A DNA stretch of 34,184 bases from Burkholderiales bacterium (GTDB lineage: Bacteria > Pseudomonadota > Gammaproteobacteria > Burkholderiales > Burkholderiaceae_C): contig JACRBA010000147.1 of assembly GCA_016213265.1 (NCBI GenBank), positions 1 to 34,184 on the forward strand. The letters run 5' to 3'. The first letter of the stretch is position 1. Every line of letters starts with the position of its first letter. This document shows positions 27,278-34,184 of this stretch, piece after piece. The notes below the pieces were generated by a model, which saw only the letters and a program-made list of their open reading frames with translations, ran no database searches and was not told where the DNA came from. The position numbers and the translations under genes were made by a program.

Positions 27278-29944
27278 TCACTCCGGCAGCCAGCCGGCCG
27301 CCTTGAGCACGAGGAACAGCGTGGCGCCGATGAGCAGGTTCTTGAAACCCACGTAGGACAGCATGTCCATCACGTTGGCCGCCCGGTAGCGGCGGCCCCA
27401 CCACGGGCCGTCCTTCACATGCGGCTTGGCCGCCAGGCGGATGAGGGCCTCGTACACGCTCCACCCGAACCACCAGGCAATCACCGCGCCGGACGACACG
27501 CGCCCGGTGGCGGCCAGCGCCCAGGCCAGCGTGGCGGCCACGGCCAGCGCGGCACCCGCGGCGCGCCAGGCCACCGGGCGGCCCGTGAGCCGCGCGCGGT
27601 CCCATGGCCAGAGGTGGTCGCGCAGCTCGCCGGCCAGCCAGGCCAGCAGCGGGCGGGAACCATCGGCGGTGGGCAGGGCGTAGGGCGGGGTCACGGGGTC
27701 GGTGGGCACGCGGGGGTCGGGGCGGCCCTTCAGGTCACCCTGCTCGGCCGTGGTGCCCAGCGTATCGGCGGGGGCCACCGCCTGTACAGGCACGATGGGG
27801 ATGTAGTAGCCCGCGCGATTGATGGCGGTCAAGGGCAGGCCTTCGCGCTCGCGGCGCTTGCGTTCCTTGGCCAGCGGCGGGCAGCCCGTGCTGTCGGTGT
27901 AGAGCACCATGCAGTCCAGGCAGTGCAGGCATTCGCGGTGGTCGATGCGGCCGTCCGCATCGATGGCCTGCGCGCCGCAGCCCACGGCGCAGGCCTTGCA
28001 GCGGTTGCAGTCGGGCTTGCGCTTCAGGCCGAACCAGCGGAAGGTGCTGGGCATGGCGAGCGCCCCGCCCAGCGGGCACAGGTACTTGCAGAACGGCCGC
28101 TCGATGAAGATCGACAGGCCCAGGATCACCGCCAGGAACAGCGTGTAAGGCCAGGCGCGGTTGAGCGGGCCCACCAGGAAGGTGGTCTTGAAGGGCTCCA
28201 CCTCGGCCAGCATCTCCGCCGTGGTCATCGAGAAGGCCGACACCGCCAGCAGGCCGAAGAACACCGCGTACTTCACCCACTTGAGGCGGTCGTGCCAGCG
28301 CTGGGGCAGCTTGAACTGCCAGCGCTTGAGGCCCACCGCGCCGGCCACCTTGTGGAGGATCTCCTGCAGCGAGCCGAACGGGCACATCCAGCCGCAGAAC
28401 AGCCCGCGCCCCCACACGAAGGTGGTGGTGATGATGAAGATCCAGAACAGGAAGATGAACGGGTCGGACAGGAACAGCGACCACTGCCACGAGAACAGCA
28501 GGGCGTGGAACCACGTGAGCACCTGCGTGATCGAGGGCTGGGCCATGGCGCCGAAGCCCACGAACACCACCGAGATGACCCAGAACGTGTACTTGAAGCC
28601 GTTCACCGGCCACTTGTTCTTGTGGGTGGACAGCCGGGTGAGGCGCTCACGGAAGGCATACACCGCAGCCACGGCCAGCAGCAGGGCGATGAAGGCGGCG
28701 ATGGCCGGCGCGCGCGCCTTCCACACCTTCTGCCAGGCGGCCTCGGCCTCCACGATGGCCGGGTGGCCGCCTTCCAGGTAGGCCTCGGGCAGCCAGTAGC
28801 CGGTGTCGAAGTTGGCGAAGCTGCGCGTGCCGGTGGCGCGGTCCACCCGGTTGCCCAGGAAGTTGAGCTTCCACGGGTAGGCGGCCGAGAACGAGGACGA
28901 GCGGATGATGAAGATGGCCGACTCGTCGTGGGCCGGCGCACCGGCCGCCTCCAGGCCGTAGAGGTTCAGCGCGTCGGTGTCGCGGAAGCTGAAGGTGTCG
29001 CTGCCCTGGCGCACCGAGACGCGGTCGTAGATGCCGCCGCGCACGAAGCCGGAGCCCTTGAACGACTCGGCGCCCGCGGTGCGGATGATGAAGATGGCGT
29101 TGTCCTGCGGGCCGATCTGGGCCATGAGGTTGCGCCAGCCGTGCTCGCCGAGCAGCGCCGGGCCCAGCACGGGCGAGTTGAGCGAGCCGAACCACAGCTC
29201 GATGAACGGCGTGTCGCCGCGCTCCAGCCCCACCTGCTCGGGCTTCACGCGCAGGCGCTGCACGGCCTTCTGCTCCACGAGCGTCGCCCAGCTCAGTGCC
29301 GCGCTGCCGGCCGGCAGGGCGGTGGTGTAGCGGGCCGGCTCACGCACCGTGGGCGCGATCAGGCCCACCTGGCGGGCGACGGCCTGCGCCGAGGTCATCA
29401 TGACCTGGTTCTGCGCGATGACGGTGACCGTGGCGCCGGAGATGGCGTCGACGCCCAGCACGCCCTCGTCGGGGCGCGACGGGCCCACCTCGATGGTGTC
29501 GGTGACGGCCTTGCCGGTGTACTGGTCGTTGAAAGCGACCAGCGCGGATTCGGGGATGCCCAGCAGCAGGATGGGCTCGGAGTGCTTGAGCACCTTCACG
29601 CCGGCGAAGCGGCCGGCGGCGTCCATGCCGATGAGCGTGACCACCGGCTTGCCCGAGTAGGCGGGGATGTCGGTGATGTCGGTCGACAGCATCACGTAGC
29701 CCACCAGGCGGCGCGCGTCGCCCTCGCCGGCATAGCCCTCGACGTAGGGTGGCCGGCCCTTGCGCGGCGAGAAGTGCGTGGCGCCGGGCAGCACCTCGGC
29801 GCAGGGCACGCGCGCGCACAGGTCGGGCGTGGTGGCCAGGTCGTCGGGCAGTTCGGCCTCGTAGGCACCAGCGTGGGCCAGCACGGGGGCGAGCAGGAGG
29901 GCCAGCCACAGCCGGCGCAGGAATCGCAGGGTGAGTTCGATCAT
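27278..29944 (-). CDS. nosR: NosR, membrane flavo-iron-sulfur protein for N2O reduction
   Basis: An 888-residue polytopic protein. A signal peptide (to about Ala26) leads to a periplasmic FMN-binding domain with DAISGATVTV (residues 166-175; Thr174 is the expected site of covalent FMN). Helices from about 412 carry CGWMCPFGS (Cys517, Cys521) and CKYLCPLGG (Cys619, Cys623), and a ferredoxin part has CNRCKACAVGC and CLHCLDC (about 646-678). NosR is needed for NosZ activity and likely feeds electrons from quinol; NosX supplies FMN. A C-terminal stretch of about 160 residues with two more helices goes beyond the usual about 720 (see findings). It follows nosZ after 88 bp holding a terminator. Confidence 0.95.
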   Translation of the reverse strand: MIELTLRFLRRLWLALLLAPVLAHAGAYEAELPDDLATTPDLCARVPCAEVLPGATHFSPRKGRPPYVEGYAGEGDARRLVGYVMLSTDITDIPAYSGKPVVTLIGMDAAGRFAGVKVLKHSEPILLLGIPESALVAFNDQYTGKAVTDTIEVGPSRPDEGVLGVDAISGATVTVIAQNQVMMTSAQAVARQVGLIAPTVREPARYTTALPAGSAALSWATLVEQKAVQRLRVKPEQVGLERGDTPFIELWFGSLNSPVLGPALLGEHGWRNLMAQIGPQDNAIFIIRTAGAESFKGSGFVRGGIYDRVSVRQGSDTFSFRDTDALNLYGLEAAGAPAHDESAIFIIRSSSFSAAYPWKLNFLGNRVDRATGTRSFANFDTGYWLPEAYLEGGHPAIVEAEAAWQKVWKARAPAIAAFIALLLAVAAVYAFRERLTRLSTHKNKWPVNGFKYTFWVISVVFVGFGAMAQPSITQVLTWFHALLFSWQWSLFLSDPFIFLFWIFIITTTFVWGRGLFCGWMCPFGSLQEILHKVAGAVGLKRWQFKLPQRWHDRLKWVKYAVFFGLLAVSAFSMTTAEMLAEVEPFKTTFLVGPLNRAWPYTLFLAVILGLSIFIERPFCKYLCPLGGALAMPSTFRWFGLKRKPDCNRCKACAVGCGAQAIDADGRIDHRECLHCLDCMVLYTDSTGCPPLAKERKRREREGLPLTAINRAGYYIPIVPVQAVAPADTLGTTAEQGDLKGRPDPRVPTDPVTPPYALPTADGSRPLLAWLAGELRDHLWPWDRARLTGRPVAWRAAGAALAVAATLAWALAATGRVSSGAVIAWWFGWSVYEALIRLAAKPHVKDGPWWGRRYRAANVMDMLSYVGFKNLLIGATLFLVLKAAGWLPE

Positions 29945-29970
29945 GGCGTGGGCGGTGCCACCGCGGCCCG

Positions 29971-30010
29971 GAAAGAAAAACGGCGCGCCGCCCGAGGCGG
30001 CGGCGCGCCG
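29971..30010 (-). terminator. Intrinsic terminator between nosZ and nosR
   Basis: Arms 29981-29992 and 29999-30010 (CGGCGCGCCGCC/GGCGGCGCGCCG) form a perfect 12-bp stem with a 6-base loop. On the minus strand the stem is followed by TTTTTCTTT. It lies 22 bp past the nosZ stop and upstream of nosR, so most nosZ transcripts should end here. Confidence 0.88.
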
Positions 30011-30032
30011 AACGTCACGAGGACTGCCGGTA

Positions 30033-31955
30033 TCAGGCCTCGACGATCATGCGGCTGCGCATCTCGAGGTGCAGCGCATGGCAGAAGTGGGTGCAGTAGC
30101 ACCAGAACACCCCTGCCTTGTCGGCCGTGAAGGTGACCGACTTGGTTTCCTGCGGGTTCACGATGAAGTTCACGCCGTGGTTGGCGATCGCGAAGCCGTG
30201 CGTCAGGTCCTCCACCTTGTCCAGGTTGGTGAGGATGATGGTGACCTCGTCACCCTTCTTCACCGTGAACTCGGGCAGCGAGAAGGCCGGCGCCTGCGAG
30301 GTCATCTTCACCGTGACCTTCTTGCCGTTGCGCGTGACGCCGCTTTCCTTGGGGTCCTTCACCGCGTTGGGGAAGTCGTCCAGCGAGTAGATCTGCTTCG
30401 GGCGCAGCAGGTCGCGCTTGAAGATGATGAAGTCGTGCGGTTCGCCGCGCACCGGGTGGTCGGCCACCAGCACCATCTTCTCGCCGGAGATGTCGATGAT
30501 CTGCTCGTTCTCGGCGTGCAGCGGGCCCACCGGCAGGAAGCGGTCCTTCGAGAACTTGCAGCCCACCGCGAGCCACTTGCCGTCGGCGAAGCGGGTCTCG
30601 GACTGGCTGGCGTTCACGTGGCCCGGCTGGTACTGCAGGTCCAGGCGGTCGACCACGTACTTGACGCTCTTGTCGCCGGCGTGGAACTTGATCGCGCCGT
30701 CCACGTTCCACTTGACCAGCTGGCTGTCGAGGAACAGCGTGGTGTAGGCGTTGCCGCGGCCGTCGAAGGCGGTGTGCAAGGGGCCCAGGCCCAGCTCGAC
30801 CTCGGCCACGATGGCGCTGTCGATCTTCTCGAGCTTGCCGTCGAACCACTCCAGCACCTTGGCCAGCTCGATCACCGTGGCGGTGGGCGAGAGCTTGCCG
30901 GCGCAGATGAAGTACTTGCCGTCCGGCGAGGCGTTCACGCCGTGCGGGTTCTTGGGCACGCTCACATAGCCCGCGATGGCGGTCTTGGGGTCGGTGTTGG
31001 CCTTGCGGGTGGCGTCCACCACGGGCACCTTGGAGTCGCCGTAGGTCTTGAACTTGCCGTCCTTGACCGCCTGCTCCACGCGGGCCACGTGGAAGAACAC
31101 GCAGGCATCGCGCTCGGCCGACATCATCTCGGCGTAGTGCGCGCCGCCCTCGATGTTGTACTGGTTGGCCGCGGCCAGCTTGCCGTCGTACGAGGTGGCC
31201 ACCAGGTCGCAGTTGCCGTCGATCAGGGCCTGCCAGCGCACTTCCATGGTCTCGGCGTCCACGCAGGTAAACAGCGAGTGGTAGGTCTCGGCCTTGGCCG
31301 CGTCGGCGGCGGTGTTGGGCAGCGGGATGCCGAATTCGGCGCCGCAGAACACGCGGGTGGTGTAGTTGATCTTCGGGTCGACCGGGTCCGCCTTGTCCGG
31401 GAAGATGCCGTGGAAGCCCTGGACGTTGGGGATCTGCGTGATCTTGTCGCAGATGAAGTAGTCGAGCCGGATGCGGGCGATGCGCGCGTTGATCTTGTCG
31501 TTGATCCAGGCGTAGCGGCCGTCGTAGTTGCCGTCCTTGTACGAGGCGTGCGTGTGGTGCGTGTCGGCGCAGGGGAACTTCAGGCTGCCGTCGGGCTTGG
31601 TGCCCATGATGGCCTTGGATTCATTGGTCTGGCCCCAGCCCACCAGCGCGTCCGGCACGAAGCAGGGGATGCGGTGCAGCTCGCGGCCCGAGGGCAAGCC
31701 CAGCACGCGCATGTCGCCCGTGTGGCCACCGCTCCACAGGCCGTAGTAGGTGTCCAGTTCACCCGGCTTGGGGTGCACGCCGGCGGGCGCCGCGCCCACA
31801 TGGCCGGCGGCCGAGGCGGCGGGGGCGGCCGCTGCGGGCGCGCCCTTGTCGTTGCACGCCGCGAGGCCGACGCCGGCCAGACCGGCGGCCGCGGCCGTGT
31901 TCAGGAACTTGCGGCGCGACGGCGCTTCCGAGGCGCGTTCATGGGAGTCGCTCAT
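30033..31955 (-). CDS. nosZ: Nitrous oxide reductase NosZ (clade I, Tat-exported)
   Basis: A 640-residue periplasmic enzyme that reduces N2O to N2, the last step of denitrification. The Tat signal SRRKFLNTAAAAG (residues 13-25) marks clade I. CuZ histidines include ADTHHTH (His133, His134) and others in GFHGIF, NPHGVN, GPLHTAF and GHVNAS. The C-terminal cupredoxin domain has the CuA ligands in CTHFCHALHLEM (Cys621, Cys625, His629, Met632) and an upstream His in DLTHGF. The residue between the two cysteines, Trp in P. stutzeri, is His623 here; that residue binds through its backbone. The ATG at 31955 has AAGGAA about 6 bases before it. Transcribed divergently from a cytochrome c and nosX. Confidence 0.97.
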   Translation of the reverse strand: MSDSHERASEAPSRRKFLNTAAAAGLAGVGLAACNDKGAPAAAAPAASAAGHVGAAPAGVHPKPGELDTYYGLWSGGHTGDMRVLGLPSGRELHRIPCFVPDALVGWGQTNESKAIMGTKPDGSLKFPCADTHHTHASYKDGNYDGRYAWINDKINARIARIRLDYFICDKITQIPNVQGFHGIFPDKADPVDPKINYTTRVFCGAEFGIPLPNTAADAAKAETYHSLFTCVDAETMEVRWQALIDGNCDLVATSYDGKLAAANQYNIEGGAHYAEMMSAERDACVFFHVARVEQAVKDGKFKTYGDSKVPVVDATRKANTDPKTAIAGYVSVPKNPHGVNASPDGKYFICAGKLSPTATVIELAKVLEWFDGKLEKIDSAIVAEVELGLGPLHTAFDGRGNAYTTLFLDSQLVKWNVDGAIKFHAGDKSVKYVVDRLDLQYQPGHVNASQSETRFADGKWLAVGCKFSKDRFLPVGPLHAENEQIIDISGEKMVLVADHPVRGEPHDFIIFKRDLLRPKQIYSLDDFPNAVKDPKESGVTRNGKKVTVKMTSQAPAFSLPEFTVKKGDEVTIILTNLDKVEDLTHGFAIANHGVNFIVNPQETKSVTFTADKAGVFWCYCTHFCHALHLEMRSRMIVEA

Positions 31956-31978
31956 GGGGATTCCTTGTGGTGTGAGCA

Positions 31979-31991
31979 CTGTTTGAAACAG
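31979..31991. promoter_or_regulatory. Palindrome in the nosZ leader
   Basis: CTGTTT-G-AAACAG, perfect 6-bp arms, 24-36 bp before the nosZ ATG. It could be an operator or form a small leader hairpin; no regulator is assigned. Confidence 0.4.
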
Positions 31992-32025
31992 GCCTGCATG
32001 ATCCCGGTGGGCGGAATTCGGATCC

Positions 32026-32039
32026 TTGATCTGCGACAT
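32026..32039. promoter_or_regulatory. Possible FNR/Dnr-type site between nosZ and cytochrome c
   Basis: TTGAT-CTGC-GACAT has one perfect half of the FNR/Dnr consensus TTGAT-N4-ATCAA and a poor second half (G.CA. if compared with GTCAA). Its centre is 77 bp from the nosZ ATG, in the right range for a -41.5 activator site, and 81 bp from the cytochrome ATG. Plausible but weak. Confidence 0.35.
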
Positions 32040-32113
32040 TTTTTTCAAGTCGTGTTCCGGATTCCAATTCGTTCCACTGGAAGCCGTGGCTTCTCTCCGA
32101 AAGGGATATTTCC

Positions 32114-32551
32114 ATGAAGACATCGTTGGTATTGGCCCTGATTTCCGTGGCGCTGGGCGCCGGTCTGGCTGGCTGCGGCAAGCAGGAGAACGCCCCGGCG
32201 CCGACGTCCGAACCGGCGGCCGTCAGCACCCCGGCGCCCGCGGCCACGCCCGCGCCGGCCGCCGAGCCGTCCGCCTCGGCGCCGTCCGCGGCGGCGAACC
32301 CGGTCGGGGCCTCGGTGTACGCCAAGACCTGCGCGCTGTGCCATGCCGCCGGGGTGGGTGGGGCGCCCAAGCCGGGTGACAAGGCCGACTGGGGCCCGCG
32401 CATCGCTCAGGGCGAGGACGTGCTGTTCAAGCACGCCATCGAGGGCTTCACCGGGGCCAAGGGCATGATGCCGGCCAAGGGTGGGGGCGCCAGCCTGAGC
32501 GACGAAGAAGTGAAGGCAGCGGTCACTCACATGGTGTCGCTGTCGCGCTGA
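32114..32551 (+). CDS. Lipoprotein cytochrome c5-type, putative electron donor to NosZ
   Basis: A 145-residue lipoprotein cytochrome. LGAGLAGC places the lipidated cysteine at 21; a flexible Ala/Pro-rich linker runs to about residue 62; the heme c motif is CALCH (Cys73, Cys76, His77). Downstream GAKGMMPAKGG offers Met118 or Met119 as the sixth ligand, as in cytochrome c5. It would be anchored to a membrane facing the periplasm. The position, divergent from nosZ and followed by nosX, suggests it passes electrons to NosZ, but that is inferred. AAGGGA lies about 9 bases before the ATG. Confidence 0.92.
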   Translation: MKTSLVLALISVALGAGLAGCGKQENAPAPTSEPAAVSTPAPAATPAPAAEPSASAPSAAANPVGASVYAKTCALCHAAGVGGAPKPGDKADWGPRIAQGEDVLFKHAIEGFTGAKGMMPAKGGGASLSDEEVKAAVTHMVSLSR

Positions 32552-32562
32552 GGAGGCGGTCC

Positions 32563-33612
32563 ATGCATGCGCCTGACACCACGCGGCGGGCCCTGCTGGG
32601 CGCGCTGGCCGGTGCATCCGCCGTCTGGCTGACGGCGCCGGCCCTGGCCGGGCCGCCGCCTGCGCTGCGTGACCGTCGGGTGCTCATGGGCACGGTCGTC
32701 GATCTCCCGCTGGATGGGGCCGCGGCCCCCGTGCTGGCGGGCGCCCGCGACGCGGCCTGGGCCGAGATGGAGCGCCTGGCCGCGATGATGTCGCGCTACG
32801 TGCCGGGCAACGCGCTGGACCGCGTACAGCGCGCGGCCGGCCGCGAGCCGGTGGCCGTGCCGCGCGAGATGCTGCGGGTCATGCAGGCGGGGCAGGCCCT
32901 GGCCAAATCCACCCAGGGGGCATTCGATATCACCGTCGGCGCCCTCGGTTGGCAGTTTGATGAAACTCAGAACTTCAAACTCCCGACGCCGCGCCAGATT
33001 GAATCGGAATTGCGATTTGTCAATTACCGGGACCTGGTGCTGAACCACTGCGAATGCAGCGCCTGGCTGAAGCAGGCGGGCATGAAGCTGGACCTGGGTG
33101 GGGTGGCCAAGCTGCCCATCCTGGCCGCCGGGCTGGCGGCCGCCGCGAAGGCCGGCGCACCCACCGCCATGCTCAATGGCGGCGGGGACGTGCTGGTGCG
33201 CAGCGCGCCGGGCGGGCGCGAGTGGCGCATCGGGATCCGCGACCCCTTCGCGCCCGACCAGCTGCTGGCCGTGCTGCCGCTGCGCGACGGGGTGATCGCC
33301 TCGTCCGGCGACTACGAACGCGGCGTCACGGTCAATGGCCGCCGTTGGCACCATGTGCTGGACCCGTCCACGGGCTACCCCACCACCGGCGTGCGTGGCG
33401 TCACCCTCGTGGGCGATTCCGTCGATGCGGTCAACGGGCTGGGCACCACCGCCATGGTGATGGGCCCCCGCCGCGGCGCCGAGCTGCTGGCCGGCTCGCC
33501 GGGGCGCCAGGCCCTGCTGGTGCGGCAGGACGGGGGCCTGTGGGCCAGCCCGTCACTCGCGGCGCGCCTGCAGCCGCCGCCAGGGGCGCGGGCCGTGCGG
33601 GGGCTGGCCTGA
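32563..33612 (+). CDS. nosX: NosX, ApbE-type FAD:protein FMN transferase
   Basis: A 349-residue periplasmic flavin transferase that attaches FMN to the NosR threonine. A Tat-like signal (TRRALLGALAG, residues 7-17) ends near ALAG (30). Family motifs: STQGAFDITVGAL (116-128), DLGGVAK (177-183), NGGGDV (205-210), ASSGDYER (246-253), HHVLDPSTGYP (263-273), and the Mg2+-site region DSVDAVNGLGTTAMVMG (285-301). The ATG at 32563 has GAGGAGG about 6 bases upstream, overlapping the cytochrome stop region; the two genes are cotranscribed. Assignment as NosX rather than a general ApbE rests on the nos context. Confidence 0.93.
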   Translation: MHAPDTTRRALLGALAGASAVWLTAPALAGPPPALRDRRVLMGTVVDLPLDGAAAPVLAGARDAAWAEMERLAAMMSRYVPGNALDRVQRAAGREPVAVPREMLRVMQAGQALAKSTQGAFDITVGALGWQFDETQNFKLPTPRQIESELRFVNYRDLVLNHCECSAWLKQAGMKLDLGGVAKLPILAAGLAAAAKAGAPTAMLNGGGDVLVRSAPGGREWRIGIRDPFAPDQLLAVLPLRDGVIASSGDYERGVTVNGRRWHHVLDPSTGYPTTGVRGVTLVGDSVDAVNGLGTTAMVMGPRRGAELLAGSPGRQALLVRQDGGLWASPSLAARLQPPPGARAVRGLA

Positions 33613-33641
33613 GGCCTCGCCGGCAGCCCGGCGCGGGGGCG

Positions 33642-33660
33642 CCTGCCGCTCCACGGCAGG
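33642..33660 (+). terminator. Hairpin after nosX
   Basis: CCTGCCG-CTCCA-CGGCAGG, perfect 7-bp stem 30 bp past the nosX stop, followed by GTGCCACTTT rather than a clean T-run. Probable transcript end, of unsure efficiency; it also separates nosX from the tonB promoter that starts 9 bp later. Confidence 0.45.
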
Positions 33661-33668
33661 GTGCCACT

Positions 33669-33697
33669 TTGCAAACGCGAATGATTCGCAATACAAT
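33669..33697 (+). promoter_or_regulatory. Fur-controlled promoter of tonB
   Basis: A -35 TTGCAA (33669-33674, 4/6) and -10 TACAAT (33692-33697, 5/6) have 17-bp spacing. The spacer holds AACGCGAATGATTCGCAAT (33674-33692), with the perfect palindrome GCGAAT-G-ATTCGC at its centre, a Fur-type box like the two near hemP. Iron should repress tonB. Confidence 0.82.
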
Positions 33698-33753
33698 GCT
33701 TCGCACACACGGATAGCCAGCCTCCGCCAGCCAACCGCCGTCTGACACGCCCC

Positions 33754-33795
33754 CGGGGCCGCCGCACGCGCCATGCGCCTGCCGTCGCGGCCCCG
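33754..33795 (+). other. Stem-loop in the tonB leader
   Basis: CGGGGCCGC (33754-33762) and GCGGCCCCG (33787-33795) are perfect 9-bp inverted arms 24 bases apart, within the transcribed leader 33-74 bp before the tonB ATG. It could modulate translation or RNA stability; no known riboswitch is recognised. Confidence 0.45.
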
Positions 33796-33827
33796 AGCCG
33801 TTTCCGGTTGCCTTCAGAAGCTGCGCC

Positions 33828-34184
33828 ATGCCCGTGGGCCTTGCCACGTCTTCCACCCCTTGCCCGCCGGCCTTGCTGGCCGGGCGGCGCCGCGGCTTGC
33901 CGCCCGCCGCGCGCCACGCGCTGGTGGCGGGCGTGTGCCTGGCGCACCTGGGTGGCGCGTGGGCGCTGCTGCAGGTGTCCGCGGTGCGCCAGGCGGTGGC
34001 GGAAGTGGCCCCGCTGATGGTCGACCTGGTGGCCCCGCCGCCCCCTGCGCCACCGCCCCCGCCCCCGACCGCGCCGCCGCCTCCACCGCCGCGCGCCACG
34101 CCGGCACCCCCACCGCCCGCCCCGCTCGTCACCGCCCCGCCCGTGGCCGAGGCGCCCCCGGCGGCGTTCACGGCCCCACCGCCC
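33828..34184 (+). CDS. tonB: TonB energy-transducing protein (N-terminal part)
   Basis: The first 119 codons are visible; the gene runs off the window. After a cytoplasmic N-terminus, residues about 29-50 (HALVAGVCLAHLGGAWALLQV) form the membrane anchor with a conserved His (about 40) in the helix, as needed to contact ExbB-ExbD. PLMVDLVAPPPP then starts the long proline-rich spacer (many PPP runs) that crosses the periplasm. The C-terminal domain that touches TonB boxes lies outside. The ATG at 33828 gives the expected topology; only a weak AGAAG precedes it. The Fur-controlled promoter makes it the likely partner of HmuR and other iron receptors. Confidence 0.9.
   Translation, partial: MPVGLATSSTPCPPALLAGRRRGLPPAARHALVAGVCLAHLGGAWALLQVSAVRQAVAEVAPLMVDLVAPPPPAPPPPPPTAPPPPPPRATPAPPPPAPLVTAPPVAEAPPAAFTAPPP

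Noticed and set aside
26936..30130. A 1064-codon plus-strand open frame opposite nosR and nosD
   Set aside because: Same reasoning: complementary to genes with many catalytic motifs, and its sequence is compositionally a shadow.
32015..32025. GAATTC and GGATCC side by side in the nosZ/cytochrome gap, looking like a cloning polylinker
   Set aside because: Two six-base sites can occur by chance, no vector sequence surrounds them, and both flanking genes are complete.
32026..32050. CTTGA and TCAAG arms as an FNR site
   Set aside because: The arms are 15 bases apart, far beyond the 4-base spacing of FNR/Dnr sites; only the TTGAT half-site is retained as a weak candidate.
29931..32117. A 728-codon plus-strand frame opposite nosZ
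   Set aside because: Antisense of nosZ; its Val/His/Asp-rich composition is a frame artefact of the nosZ codons.
34022..34184. Proline codon repeats at the right edge, which look like a simple-sequence repeat
   Set aside because: They are the proline-rich periplasmic spacer of TonB in frame, a normal feature of the family.

Overview
The window is very GC-rich chromosomal DNA with tightly packed, often 4-bp-overlapping genes. Gene content (HemP/HmuRSTUV heme uptake, FabA/FabB, a bacterial Suv3-like helicase, NhaR, TerC, YccA and a clade I nos cluster with a Tat-dependent NosZ) suggests a betaproteobacterium of the Burkholderiales, probably Comamonadaceae-like. This is inference from protein style and gene order; there is no rRNA marker here. 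I see no tRNA, rRNA, CRISPR, insertion sequence, phage gene or origin. No gene-free stretch exceeds 300 bases; the longest are 33613-33827 (tonB leader) and 9057-9251 (divergent Fur-type promoters).

Region 1 (1-9056, minus strand) is one iron-regulated heme acquisition operon read right to left: hemP, a DUF2325 protein, a small unknown protein, a TonB-dependent heme receptor (hmuR), a cytoplasmic heme-handling protein (hmuS), a periplasmic heme-binding protein (hmuT), a permease (hmuU), an ATPase (hmuV) and a ChaN-like lipoprotein cut by the window edge. Most junctions are ATGA or GTGA overlaps. A near-perfect Fur-type palindrome lies at the hemP start, and a second one drives a divergent PepSY membrane protein gene (9252-10478).

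Region 2 (10551-18702) is housekeeping: fabA-fabB for unsaturated fatty acid synthesis; convergent to them suv3-like helicase, a small mechanosensitive channel and nhaR; then, divergent from nhaR, terC, the Bax-inhibitor-like yccA and a small membrane protein. A strong palindrome sits between nhaR and terC, and a perfect terminator hairpin after the small membrane protein lies inside the 3' end of the opposing gene.

Region 3 (18704-23490) holds a Ca2+-type P-type ATPase, a broken Na+/Ca2+ exchanger gene divergent from it, a dienelactone hydrolase family gene and a flavin-binding split-barrel stress protein.

Region 4 (23581-33612) is a nitrous oxide reductase locus: nosZ-nosR-nosD-nosF-nosY-nosL on the minus strand, with a perfect intrinsic terminator between nosZ and nosR, and divergently a lipoprotein cytochrome c5 plus nosX (ApbE-type flavin transferase). 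Together they would make, mature, supply copper to and feed electrons to periplasmic N2O reductase.

Region 5 (33613-34184) begins a tonB gene behind a clear Fur-type promoter; its product would energise HmuR. I found no clearly new system; the most interesting points are the unexplained DUF2325 and small protein within the heme operon, the terminator splitting the nos operon, the long C-terminal extension of NosR and the decayed exchanger.
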